Positions 1 to 10,999 of a stretch of 47,039 nt of DNA are shown piece by piece. The DNA lies in the NCBI GenBank assembly GCA_021464525.1, contig JADRCO010000160.1:1-47039 (forward strand). The letters run 5' to 3'. This stretch comes from Rhizophagus sp. LPA8_4_AMF (lineage: Eukaryota > Glomeromycota > Glomeromycetes > Glomerales > Glomeraceae). The notes under the pieces were generated by a model. That model was not told the DNA's origin and searched no databases. It worked only from the letters and a program-made list of their open reading frames with translations. Numbering within the stretch: position 1 is the first letter of the stretch; every line of letters begins with the position of its first letter. The translations under genes were made by a program, and so were the position numbers.

Positions 1-55
1 TTTATGATATTACAAACTGGTTTTGGGTGACAAAAATTATGAAAATCATCAAAAT

Positions 56-2575
56 TTAGCATTTAATGCAAAGTGAATAAATCTGCCGATATGTTTTAGT
101 AGGAGCCTCCCTTTTTCGTATTACAAAAGGATCAGACATTTGAACAGATATTGCAGAATTCAAGCTTTCATTATTAGTACTTGTAAGATTAATAATATTT
201 AATCTTTGCTTATCCTCAATAAACCGATGTAAAATATCCAACAATTCATCATCACAATCTAAAGAAATAGACAAATTTAGTGCTTTTTTAAGAACTTCAA
301 AGCCAGTTGAATATCTCGTCATTTTATTAATATTTTGTGTTTCTTCTAAACTAAACATATTATCAACTCTCATTTGTCTCAAATATTCTAAACTAAATGG
401 TCTAGATATTTCTTCTGATAAAGTCATTGTATTTTTTGTCTTTTCTGAAGAAATGTAACAATTCTATACCAATAAATCATTATAATTTATGTTTTGTTTT
501 GAATCTTGATACCAACATGTAAAAATAAGTGCAATATGAAATTTTGCATATGATAAAAGAAGCATTATTTAAAAAAAATATTTGCATATAATACTCTGAT
601 TTATAAGGAACATACAAGTACATTTATGAGTTCTATTTGCTATAAGAACAATATAATAAGTTACAGGAATAATAATTTCTTTAACCTGCCATATTTCTTT
701 AACATCGTTAAAATCAATATTTTCTAATAAATTAGAAATTAGGATTTGAGGTTAGTCATTAAGATCTTCAATAAAGTTACTATTGAGAATATCATTATTT
801 GGCTAGATTTAATCATAAACAATCAAATTAGTATTAGACAAACAAAACAAATAAAAATTAAGATATAGGAGATATAGAAAAATAAAATCACCTAAATAAT
901 ATTAAGTCCAGATACATCTAAACGATTTGCATGATAAAGCAATTATTTATTTATTTATTTGTTGCTTTTGTATTGATAATATATGTGGTGTAATAAAATC
1001 AACTAATATTGAATCAATTCTAGGAAACATAACTTGAGAAGTTATTGGTAATCCTTGAGTAGGTACATTATTTGGTATTCATTGAATTATACGTATCATG
1101 ATTGATTATCAAATAGCCTTTGGCATTTTTCATAAAGTTAGCATAAGGAAGATGTATAATCTACACCTGTTTTAAGTGATGTATTAATACTATAAAACCC
1201 AAGTATGATGAATAGGATATAAAACATTCAATAAATAATTATTAGCTTAAAAAAATTTTCAACCATTCTTTTCCAATGTTATTTAAAATCTAATTCATTC
1301 AAATTATTTCTTGTTCTGTAAAAGTCTTTAAGAAATTTATCATAATCAGATCCTAAAATTCATTTCAATTTCTTATGTATATTCTACTGAATATGAAATA
1401 TACATAAAAAATGTTTTGTTTCAGGAAGTACAATAGAAACGGCATTGATCAAAGCTGATTTAGAATCTGAAAATAAAATTTGAAAAGCCAAATTACTGAT
1501 AGTATCTTTAAGACACTGAAAAACCATTGATAACTTCCATTTGTTTCATCTTCAGATAGTCCTTGACAAAGCAACTGAGTTTTAGTATTATTATTAATAA
1601 TAACAAGAAGGCTTATCATACCAGTTGTTTTACAAGTGTTATCACAAATAACCACATCTTGATATTTAATAAGAAGTTGAACTTGCATAGGATTCATCCA
1701 GAATAATCCAACCAGTTGATTATCTGGTCCTTCAAATCGTGTTTTAATAATCCATCCTAGATCTTCACATTGCAATTCTAAGAGTTTATCAAAAATTAAT
1801 TGTCTATCACCATACTATTATTGAGTAGAAATAGCCTTAAAATGGTAAATAGTATTATATAAATCCTTTTTATGAATGTAAATATCAGGGTATTTTGCTA
1901 TTAATAATCGGTATTGTATTTTTGTATCCATATGACTATCTAAAGTAAAGAATTTTATATCATCAAGAACTTCTAAAGATAGATGGTGATATTTTGAAGC
2001 ATAACGAGCAACATTACAATTGCAATCATAATTGTGATAATTAATAAAACTAATAATTTTTACAGAATCTAAATTCTTTATTCTATTAATATTGTACACA
2101 GTATACCTATGGACAATTGATCTTTTCTGACTAATGATCTCTTTATTACATGAGATCAATAACTTTTTTTGACTTTCAATTTTTACCATGATGACATTCA
2201 AAAGTTTTTCTTATAATAATTGATTTATCAATCTTATCCTTTTTGATTCAACCTTTTATAACAACAAATCTATTAGACTTTGTATATTGGTTAAGGAACC
2301 GTTCTGCAATGACATAATTGTCAAAAACTTGACCAACTTCTAGTAAATTTGAGTTTGAATTATCAAATTCATCCTCTTCTTGGAATTTAGGATCTCCTAT
2401 AATTGAAAAATCTAGTAAAAACATAAGATTATATATATACAAAATAAAAAAAAATAAAATAATTACATAACTGATATTTACCATCTCCTTTATTAAAATC
2501 ATCTAAAGCATCTATTTTGCTGTATAGCATCGTAAAATTGTTAAATTCATTATTTTTATAGCTGTGAGAATCCAT
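56..2575 (-). pseudogene. Decayed MULE transposase gene with FAR1-type DNA-binding domain
   Basis: The reading direction is minus, starting at an ATG at 2575. The first exon encodes MDSHSYKNNEF... and is joined by a GT-AG intron to a segment containing GQVFDNYVIAERFLNQY, the usual start of a FAR1 domain. A stop follows RFVVIKG near 2250. In shifted frames the protein continues with a zinc-finger piece (RKTFECHHGKN), then ARYASKYHHLSLEVLDDIKF, then the MULE catalytic region (1449-1775, with LFWMNPMQVQLLIKYQDVV and ICDNTCKTTGMISLLVI). Further pieces lie at 1240-1440 (LPETKHFLCIFHIQ), about 975-1080 (VPTQGLPITSQVMFPRID) and 56-427 (a C-terminal region with SDPFVIRKREAPTKTYR). Several stops and frame changes separate the pieces, so no full transposase can be made. 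The family call rests on recalled Rhizophagus FAR1/MULE proteins. The element may extend past the left window edge; terminal inverted repeats were not located. Confidence 0.85.
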
Positions 2576-3498
2576 ACTAGACGAAAAAGCTATCAAAGAA
2601 TATGACTTGGTAAGTTTTTTGAAGTGAGTTCACAATACAAGTTTTTGAGAATAATATCAATATATTTACACAAATTAATATCAGTTCATTCCATATTGTT
2701 GCAAGTATTATATTTACAAGAATATATATAAGAAAGAAAAAAAAAAGTATGAAAAAAATATATAATTTGATTGAAAAGCTTTTTTATTATTAATCAGATA
2801 ATCAATAATAGTTTGTATTACGTGATAAACTAACAAATATGATCATGTGACATATTCACGGTAATGATCACTGACAATAGTACTAAGATATTATCTTATT
2901 AATAATAGAACTTGATGAATTAAAACAAATTATTACTGAAAAATATATGTTAATGATCATGACTGTTTTTATAAAAATGAAAATAATGGGCTTGAAGTTA
3001 AATGCATTTTATTTACTACAAATCTTGGAAAAAATAATAAAGAAATTGTTAATAATATTGTAAAAATTTAATTCAGTTTAAATTATAATTATTTAATTAA
3101 TTATTATTTCTATGGTTTTTACCAATAGATTTTTCAACTTTATAAACATAATAATTAACATTTTGGATTCAATTATAACTTATAAATTTTATTATTCACA
3201 ATATGTAAATTTATCCAAAAGATTACACAAAATTTGGATATTAAAAAATAATGTGATCAAGAATAGATAGATAAGTTTTCATGCAATAGATATATTAAAA
3301 TTGTAATTAATAATAGTATGCAAATAGCAAACATTATATTGCAACATGATTTACTATATATTTGACTTAAAAATATAATGTTTCAGATGAAGTAAAAAAT
3401 TCTATTTGTCAACAAATTCATTTAGTACTAAAAGATTTTTTTTCAACACTTGAATTCATACATCCAGAACTTATACAGAAATAAGTTCAATATTGGTA
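2576..3498. other. AT-rich stretch without a gene
   Basis: The stretch holds A/T runs and many stops in all frames. It would contain the promoter of the decayed MULE gene on the minus strand. I see no conserved gene or structural element. Confidence 0.6.
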
Positions 3499-3650
3499 AA
3501 TACAATTATTATAATGCATTCAGTTCAGATAGTTTATTTAAAATTTTTATTAAATATTTTTAATTTACATAATTTTTTAAAATATGTCACAACCAGATAT
3601 ATCCAATTCTTTAGATTTTGAGAATTATTATACAAGCTATTCAAGAATAA
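3499..3650 (+). repeat. Dispersed repeat, copy 1 (inverted relative to copy at 11.5 kb)
   Basis: The sequence from TAATGCATTCAGTTCAGATA through TTTAGATTTTGAGAAT is a diverged match to the reverse complement of about 11525-11660. It covers about 120 bases with roughly one difference in ten. One frame reads YNAFSSDSLFKIFIKYF and then a stop; a second short frame starts at an ATG at 3585 (MSQPDISNSLDFENYY). Both probably derive from an old mobile or duplicated gene. Confidence 0.6.
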
Positions 3651-3751
3651 TACAAAAATGATGATAATCAAATCAATTTTTATATGTGTAAGCAAGGGAA
3701 CTAAACAACCTGGATTTTATTTTTATTAATTAAAAAATTTTTATTATACTA

Positions 3752-4306
3752 CAGTCAAACCTCTATATACCGATGATATTGCTGTTTTGGAAAAAAAGCA
3801 TCGGTATATCAAATTATCGGTTTATAAAAAAAATTTTGTATACTGATATTATTATAAACAACATGATTAATATCGGTATAAATATTTTAATATATATAAA
3901 CATGTGACTTTATTCTGCATTTATAATATTCAAAAGATTTATTAACAAATTGCATCAATAATATATTACATTAGAAATCAGAAAATAAAATAACTATCTA
4001 ATGTAGCCTGTTAACGTAACTATTTTTTGTGGCTTTTGAACGGCTTTTCTTTTTTCCGATATTGAGAATTGCGAAAAAAAGAGAAATTGCATAACTTTAT
4101 TTACGTATATCAGTATATAAACCAGATCTACATATATATTACTATATAGGGGACAAAGGAATAGTATCGAATAACGTTATATCGTGAAATCATATAAAAA
4201 ATCGGTATAATGAGATTTTTTTATTAGTTGAAAAACGGGAAAATTAAAAATCATCAGTATAAGCAAATATCGGTATATATTGTATCAGTATATAGAGGTC
4301 TGAGTG
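3752..4306. mobile_element. Non-autonomous pogo-like (Tc1/mariner) element, copy 1
   Basis: The left end CAGTCAAACCTCTATATACC (3752 on) is matched by the reverse complement of the right end, CACTCAGACCTCTATATACT (4306 inward). The two agree at 20 of the first 23 bases. A TA dinucleotide flanks both sides (3750-3751 and 4307-4308), as expected for the superfamily. Subterminal copies of ATCGGTATAT recur near both ends. The 555-base interior has no usable open frame, so the element must depend on a transposase elsewhere. A partial relative lies at about 11764-11958. Confidence 0.75.
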
Positions 4307-4333
4307 TATATATTATAATTATATATATCATAT

Positions 4334-4490
4334 GGAGCTTTTGCAATAGAAAGGGGGGAAACTGCCAAAAAAAATTAAATTTATATTTATATGCTAAATA
4401 TGTTCTATTTATTATAAAAAGTTCAGATTTAATAATAACTTAAAAAATTTTTTTTTCTAGCAGTTTCCTTACTTTCTATTGCAAAAGTCC
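4334..4490. mobile_element. MITE-like hairpin element, about 157 bases
   Basis: The left arm at 4334-4366 contains CTTTTGCAATAGAAAG. It is repeated inverted at 4457-4490 (CTTTCTATTGCAAAAG), and both arms extend through GGAAACTGCC/GGCAGTTTCC-like sequence. About 90 bases of AT-rich loop separate them. TAT occurs on both sides and could be a three-base target duplication. It starts 27 bases after the pogo-like element. Confidence 0.7.
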
Positions 4491-4720
4491 TATATATCCA
4501 CCTAATTTATTAATCAGATAATAATAATCTATTTTTTTTCATTTCACATATATATACAAATAAGTATGATATTCCAATAATTCAATTCATACTTGTCAGT
4601 ATTGATGTTAAAGACAAGTGAAATATAACATGCACACTATGTATTATATAGTATAATATGTATAATATGCATAATATTAGTAGTAAATATTATATTTATT
4701 TTTATTTTTAATTGAAATTA

Positions 4721-4900
4721 GGGGACTTACATATATTATGTAATATTCAGTTTAATATAAACTTACTCCTCCTTATTAGATTTAGCAACTAATCAAATAT
4801 AATATTTATAAATTATGCATATGATTTTATTAAGTGTAATGTAAGATTTTAATTATCTTCCTCCTCCCTTTTAATAATTACGTAATATGTGTAAGTTCCT
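4721..4900. mobile_element. Harbinger-like MITE with TTA target duplication
   Basis: Terminal inverted repeats start GGGGACTTACATATATTATG on the left; the right end reversed reads AGGAACTTACACATATTACG. They agree at 21 of 25 bases. Both ends are flanked by TTA (4718-4720 and 4901-4903), the three-base target duplication typical of PIF/Harbinger elements. The inside is 180 bases long and has no gene. Confidence 0.7.
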
Positions 4901-4903
4901 TTA

Positions 4904-6995
4904 CTATAATTTTAGTAAAAATTATATTGTAATTCTGATTAGATGAAAAGAAATATGTATTATAAAGATAAATATTTGTTAATTAACAGTAATAAAGGTA
5001 AAGAAGAAAGGGTAATGTAATAATTTTTTAATTTTTTTTAATTAATAAAATTATATTATATATATTTGTATATACATAATATGCATAATACATATTATAT
5101 ATATTATATGTATAAAAAATTGAAATTTTCACATTTTGTTTATCTTTACTTATGATCTTATATTAGTAATATGCTATTAATATGAAGAAAAAACTTCATT
5201 ATACAATATAAATTTAAATTATTAGTTGTGAAGTTAAATATGAAATAAACTAAAATCCATTTTATTTTAAATATCTTTTAAAATAATAAAAAAAACCTTG
5301 CATTAGGATTATTTTTATAATATTATATAATCATTATAAAATAAATAGACTACCAAATTTCAAAAGAAAAGTATATTATACATCAAATTATAAATTATAA
5401 GTTTCTTTTTTAAAATTTGAATTTAAGTAAGTATATAAATTAATTTACCCATTTTTTGCCTTTTTTTATTTAACTTTAAAATTCTTAAAATTTACTCTAA
5501 TATTAATATTAGTAACAGTTTAATTCAACCAAATATTATATATTATAGTAAAGATATAAATATTTATAAATTTAAATAATAAAGGAACATAATAATATTA
5601 ACTATTTTTTTTTATTTATCAATATTTATAAAGCAATGTACTTTTGATTTATCTAGTAACTTAGAATGTAATTTTGATACTTTAATAAAAGTAATCTACC
5701 TTTAGTTATTTAAATAGTGAAAATTATGACTTTTAAATAAATAAACTCTTGTATTTTTATTCTTAATTAATATTTATTATTATTATTTTTTTTAGATATA
5801 ATATTTTCTATTTTCTTAGAAGTTGATTTTGAATTTTGGTCTTGAATTTAAACCATTCTATGATCTTTATTACAACTTTTGCAAAGTTTATGATTGTACT
5901 TATTTTTGATTTATAATCATAAATGTTGCAATATGAATTATAATTTAATAAAGTGCAAATAGCATGTTATTTGTGAAATTCACAAATTTTTATAAGATTG
6001 CTCATTTTTTATAAAAAAAATAGTTAAAAAATTTCACTATTTTATATAATTTTGATATAATTAAAAATATTATAATACAATTATATAAGTTGAATTGTTG
6101 TATTATAAACTTTGTGATTAAGAAAATTATTGTAAAATTATAATACACTCTTCAAGAAATTAGACATTATTAAATTATATAAGACTTCAAAATTGACTTA
6201 CATTTTTAAATTTTAGCAATTAAAGCTTAATCTGCTAAAGCCTACTAGGTAAGTTTAAAAGTATTGTTAATAAATTCAATAATTCACTGTATCATATGCA
6301 ATTTATCTTAATTAAAATATAGCATAATAGCAAAATACAGGCTAAATTTTATTATTATTTGAACTAAATAATTTATTAAAGTAACTACTGTAAAAGTAAT
6401 TAATTTTTTGATTTTTCATCATATCCTTTTGCTACAATATAAAATATTGATTACCAAATGCTTTTTCTCTTTATAATAATAAGAAAAATTGTATTGGATA
6501 AATAACAAATTTTTGCTATTTGAAATCATTCACCAATTATTCTGAATCATTTTTTTAAATATCTGAACTTAATAAATTTGTAGATAAATGGAATAAAGAT
6601 ATATTGGAATCAATAGAAAGTAATAGAAATCTAAGATTTTTATGATTTTTGCATAAAATACATCATGAAATTTTTATAAAAATTGCATGCATATTAATTT
6701 TTTTATTAGAAATTATTTTTTTAATACTTATATTATACAAAATTTTTGTATTTATAAAATTAAAATTTTAGTAAATTAATATATATCATATTTTATATAA
6801 TTTAAAATAATTACAAATATAACTTCTTTAATGCATACAAAAAATATATTATTTTTATCAACAGCTTAACACCATAAATATGTGATGAAATAATTCTAAT
6901 AAGTGAATAATTATGATTTGCTTTTTTATTATAAGATATCTTAAATCATAATATTTTATATTTTCTATTATCTTATAATAACTTAGCATTACTGA
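4904..6995. other. Long AT-rich stretch without a gene
   Basis: About 2.1 kb made almost entirely of A and T, with stops in every frame and many short chance inverted repeats. I see no coding trace, RNA gene or defined element. Confidence 0.7.
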
Positions 6996-7192
6996 ATGTG
7001 AAAAAACCAGAAGTCACTTTTAGATTACCTACTCCAAAAACAAAGCTTACTGATAGCAATATGGTTAAATAAATAATGAAGGATGGTATTAATTAACCTG
7101 TTTCTTACTTTGGTAAGAATTTATGTCTGATAATTGCTTCTAATACAAAGCTTTTGTCAGAATTCTGGCTGCCTATAACTGCAGCTTCAATA
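6996..7192 (+). pseudogene. Short decayed coding remnant, unidentified
   Basis: One plus frame reads VKKPEVTFRLPTPKTKLTD, a stop, and later VSYFGKNLCLIIASNTKLLS and FWLPITAASIP. Only three in-frame stops break it in an otherwise stop-dense region, and base composition is more even than its surroundings. This looks like a fragment of an old gene or transposon. I do not recognise the family. Confidence 0.4.
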
Positions 7193-8084
7193 CCTTAAAT
7201 AATACACCTATTATAGACAGGTATTGTATTTGATTAGATCAGATTTGAAACTTTAGCATTTTTTTTTTTTATTTATAGGAAATATAAAAATAACGATAGT
7301 AAGAAATTTGCATCATTTAGAATAGATTTCTATTGTAATCAAAGTTTATTAAAATAAAAAATATACTGATGGCATAAATATACATATGCATATGGTAGTT
7401 CATTTTTGGATGTTTGATGCTTTCTTAATGGGATACTATAAGCATTTAGCGATATCCAGTCGACTCAGCCTCTTAGAGGGGGTAGGGATCTTACATAGCT
7501 TTCTTTAATTATTTCACTTTGTTCTGTTTTTCAGTATGTTGTAATTATTGCTTTTATGTAAGTGAACAAGATTGCACCGCTATATAAAATAATAAAAAAT
7601 AAAAATAAAAATAAAAATATACTGATATATCATATAGTAAATAACCTGATTGTATTTTATATATTTGAATAATTTGATTGAAAACTGGATTGAATATTCT
7701 AATTGGAATCCCCATATCCTTCTTTTTTGGCAGCAATCAGGTTCTCTAATTGATAAATCAAAAAAAATAAGAACCAGTCAGATGGTCTCCTATTTGATAT
7801 TGTTCAATCATTTGTCATGATCTATAATGCTAGCCAGAATTAATCTGATATCTATTATATGATGTAGTATAATACACTTGATTTGATTTGTGAATTTTTG
7901 TATGTTTAGTTCTTTATTTTAACTTTAATAAAGGATCTTATATGTAGTAAAATAGAAATTTATATAATATTTAATAATCATATAACATTATTTACTGTAT
8001 TTTGCATAATGTAGCATTATTTGTTTAATAACAATTTTAATCTAAATTAATCATATAATCAATGTAAACTGGTGGTTCTAAAGA
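7193..8084. other. Stretch without a gene
   Basis: AT-rich sequence. A less AT-rich patch at 7445-7500 (GATATCCAGTCGACTCAGCC followed by CTCTTAGAGG) stands out, but it has no recognisable RNA fold or open frame. Confidence 0.5.
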
Positions 8085-8310
8085 CTCACCAAATAAAATT
8101 TTCTGCTGGATGAATATCATATTCACCTACTTCAAATCATAAGGTCTTTCATCAGATTCATCTATATAATTTTTACTATCTAATTAATTTTTTTCTATAT
8201 TACTATATCAATCCAATTTTCAATTATTTTGGTCCATCATTCAGAATTAACATTATTATTAGTAATATTTTTAGAGATACCATCAATATCATCATCACTT
8301 TTACTGTACA
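8085..8310 (-). pseudogene. Decayed coding remnant, probably transposon-derived
   Basis: On the minus strand, pieces in changing frames read KSDDDIDGISKNITNNNVNS, WTKIIENWIDIVI, DSKNYIDESDERPYDL, FEVGEYDIHPAENFIW and ESLEPPVYIDYM. They are separated by stops and frame changes. The acidic linker followed by a GEYDIHPA motif resembles parts of repeated transposon proteins in Rhizophagus genomes, but the family is not certain. Confidence 0.45.
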
Positions 8311-9108
8311 ATTAATTAATTAATTTTCTACATTTTATAATAAAAATAATTCATTTTTTTTACAATATAAACGGAATTTATATAAAACCGTATATCAGAC
8401 GCATAAAAAACGTATCATTTCCATATACAGATTTCTTATATGGAATTAATGAATTTAAAAATGATATAAAGTCGGAAATGAGACGTGGTAATTTTCAATA
8501 TGCTTTTATGCTGTATTTTAATAATGGATTATCTGTTATACCATTTTAAATATATTTATATTTTTTGCGTTCTTTGCATTTATTAATAAATTAATGAATT
8601 CATTGCTGATTGGATAAATTGACATTCAAACAAGTAAATGATGATCTCTGATCAGTGAGTCGAGTATGATGAAAATTTCCAGGGGTAACCTTGTACTACT
8701 ATGTATATTACTTATAAATAAATTGCATTTAAAACTTGTATAATGATCAGAAAAAAATATTTACGTGCAATACCTAGACAAAACTATAATATTTAAATAA
8801 TGAAAATCAGGAGAAAATGAACCTTTTTTTTTTGGTTAAAAAGGGGGGATACGATACATTGGGAGGATACTTTAGTCAACCTTTTACGGTAGAAAAGGAC
8901 GAATGAGAAAGAAATTAAAGTAGGAAATGAGAGTATCATGTGAGGATCATGTAAGCAGTAACCGAGATGATTAATAATAATAAAAGAAGAAGGGGCTTAC
9001 GTTTTTTCTTGGCATTCATGGCATATGGAACTTATGCGAATATCGTAAAGTAGGACGATTATGCGATACAAAAATAGAGACTGATTCATTTAAGTATTTA
9101 TCAAAAAT
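8311..9108. other. Stretch without a gene
   Basis: Noncoding sequence that becomes less AT-rich toward the minisatellite at 9109. No supported gene. An A/T run with GGTTAAAAAGGGGGG lies near 8835. Confidence 0.5.
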
Positions 9109-9265
9109 CTTACGGTACATTTCGCCGAAGCCATTTCGCCGAAGGGATGATCCACCGAAAGTACATTTTATCAAATCGGTCCATTTCATCGAATTCCATT
9201 TCAATGAATTCCGTTTCACTGAATTCCATTCCGTCGAAAAGGACATTTCGCCGAAAATGATAGCG
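9109..9265. repeat. Degenerate minisatellite A, about 15-base unit, core TTTCGCCGAA
   Basis: About nine or ten imperfect units follow each other, e.g. CATTTCGCCGAAG, CCATTTCATCGAATT, CCATTTCAATGAATT, CCGTTTCACTGAATT and CATTTCGCCGAAA. Most are close to 15 bases. Because 15 is a multiple of three, minus-strand frames stay open and translate to a five-residue pattern (e.g. FIEMEFDEMD). These open frames are artefacts of the repeat, not genes. Confidence 0.75.
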
Positions 9266-10237
9266 ATTAACATTTAATGAAAAATATTCATCGCGCAATG
9301 AAAATATTATTATTTTAAAGAACTTTTTTTTTTCAGGATATTATCACTTTAATATTAAATTAACTGATATTAATTGCTAAGCAATAAATAAATAACTATA
9401 ATCCTGAAACACAAAAAAGTAAGTAAAAAAAAAGATTAATGTATTATAAACAACGATAAATTTAGTAATTCAAATAAGGAATAAAATTTTTTACTTTTAG
9501 TAATATTTGTTTTTATTGTGGTTTTAATGATATTTTTTGAATCAAAATTATTAAAAGAATCTGTTATTTCTTCTAAACTATTTAAATAGTATAAAACTGT
9601 ATAGCAGTTATTGTAAAATTCCTGTAACTAATTAAAATTTAAAAATTTGCGATTTATAATGTATTATAGTCAATACTATATATCCAACCCAAAGTTACAT
9701 TGATTTGGGAAAAATGTGGGATGCATTTCGTCAGGATATTATCATGTCGGAAAAATGACTATTTGAGAATATTTCCTGTGTCCTGTTTTGGGAAAATGGA
9801 TGTCGGGAAATCATGCCGTAAAATTAAAAAATTGCAGTATAAAAAATTCTTTTTTGAATTCTTTTAATTCTTCCAAGTAATATAAATTTTATTTACATAT
9901 TGATTATAAAGAAGTTAAAAAAGAAAGAATAATTTTATTGGCGGTCGCTTTATCATTAATTAATAAGCATGCTTTTGAATTTTAATAAAGTTATCTTTTA
10001 ATTTTTACTATGAACTGAACAAAATATCAATTACAAAGATACTATAAAAAAAATTTAACTAAATAGAGATAATATACAATAAGTATAATAAATAAGAATT
10101 ATATAGAAATAATAGAAACTAGAGAAATAATTTAATTGATTCACGTCTTCAATATACTTTAATATCGATGGGATAATAATTTAATAACAATTAAGATTAA
10201 CAGCTAGTTTGAGTAAAATAAACTTAAAAGAATAAGA
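9266..10237. other. Stretch without a gene
   Basis: AT-rich sequence between minisatellite A and the small secreted protein gene. At 9717-9826 there are scattered TGTCGGGAAATCATG-like words related to the minisatellite cores, but no regular array. Confidence 0.5.
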
Positions 10238-10681
10238 TTAACAGCTAGTTTGATCAAAATAAAACTTAAAAGAATTTCCATGTATACGAAAACAGGTATT
10301 GTCATTGAAAGGACCTCGGATTTTCTGTTTCCTAGCAGTAAGTTTAACTTTCGCAACTACATAGTACACTTGATCTGGAAAATCAATGACTCCATATTCA
10401 CTTCCAATACTTCCAGTACAAGAATGATAATCTCCTTTTCCGTCACCAGCTATGCGATTATGATTTGAATCTTCTATCCAAATTCTACAAGAATCATCAG
10501 GATTCAAATCTAATTTTATGCTGGCATTATATGCTATATATCAAACCAAAATGTCGAATTATTAGAAAATGAAAATGGAGAAAATACCGAATGTAAGAAC
10601 TTTACCTTCAATGACCGGAGCAAATGTCATGTAGAAAAACATGAAAATAGCGGCAAGAAGGTAAAAGCTTTGAGGTCTCAT
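10238..10681 (-). CDS. Small secreted cysteine-containing protein (candidate effector)
   Basis: Two exons, 10681-10606 and 10533-10238, joined by a 72-base GT-AG intron (donor GTAAAG, acceptor ATATAG), give a 123-residue protein. Residues 1-26 (MRPQSFYLLAAIFMFFYMTF...) look like a signal peptide with likely cleavage just after APVIEA. The mature part of about 97 residues has four cysteines (in DSC, HSC, NTC and the C-terminal TSC), enough for two disulfides, and no membrane segment. An NAS site for N-glycosylation lies near the mature N-terminus. I do not recognise a family. Length, signal peptide and its place in repeat-rich DNA fit a fungal small secreted protein. Function is unknown, and an effector role is only an inference. 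The second exon could be read alone from an internal codon, but the exon-1 signal peptide and clean phase-1 junction make the spliced model preferable. Confidence 0.75.
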
Positions 10682-10920
10682 ATTGGTTTTAGATTTATGA
10701 TATTACGTTTTGTTATTTTATTATGACAAAAAACAAAAAAAACAAAATTTTTGGTGGGCATAGTAAGGTTATTTATTAGCCTATTAGGATCATGCCGATC
10801 TTGATAGACTGCCAGTAAAAAGGGGGAGGTAAAAAAATCGGTTATGTATAAAAAAATTAGATTTTTTATATAAAAACTGTTAAAATTAGGCATGATCTTG
10901 GGTGTCATGCATAATAACAC

Positions 10921-10996
10921 AGTTATTGAATGGGAGGGTAACATACCAGTCACCCCTACGGGGTGACCGATAATTTTACCTCCCCATTCAATAACT
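10921..10996. repeat. 76-base near-perfect palindrome
   Basis: The left arm AGTTATTGAATGGGAGGG... and right arm ...CCTCCCCATTCAATAACT pair over about 36 bases each. They meet at CACCCCTACGGGGTG centred on 10958, so the loop is almost zero. It lies 240 bases upstream of the secreted protein gene start. It is probably a short fold-back MITE; flanking target duplication is not clear. Confidence 0.7.
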
Positions 10997-10999
10997 ATA

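Noticed and set aside
7440-7500. Less AT-rich patch with CCTCTTAGAGG
   Set aside because: It was considered as an RNA gene or element end, but no cloverleaf, snRNA motif or paired terminal repeat was found.
9016-9298. Two overlapping minus-strand open frames of 62 and 85 codons
   Set aside because: They translate minisatellite A; the five-residue pattern comes from the 15-base unit.
9717-9826. Possible third array of TGTCGGGAAATCATG-like words
   Set aside because: Too few and too irregular to call a tandem array.
10678-10953. Minus-strand open frame of 91 codons
   Set aside because: It overlaps the secreted protein promoter and the palindrome, and has no domain or intron support.
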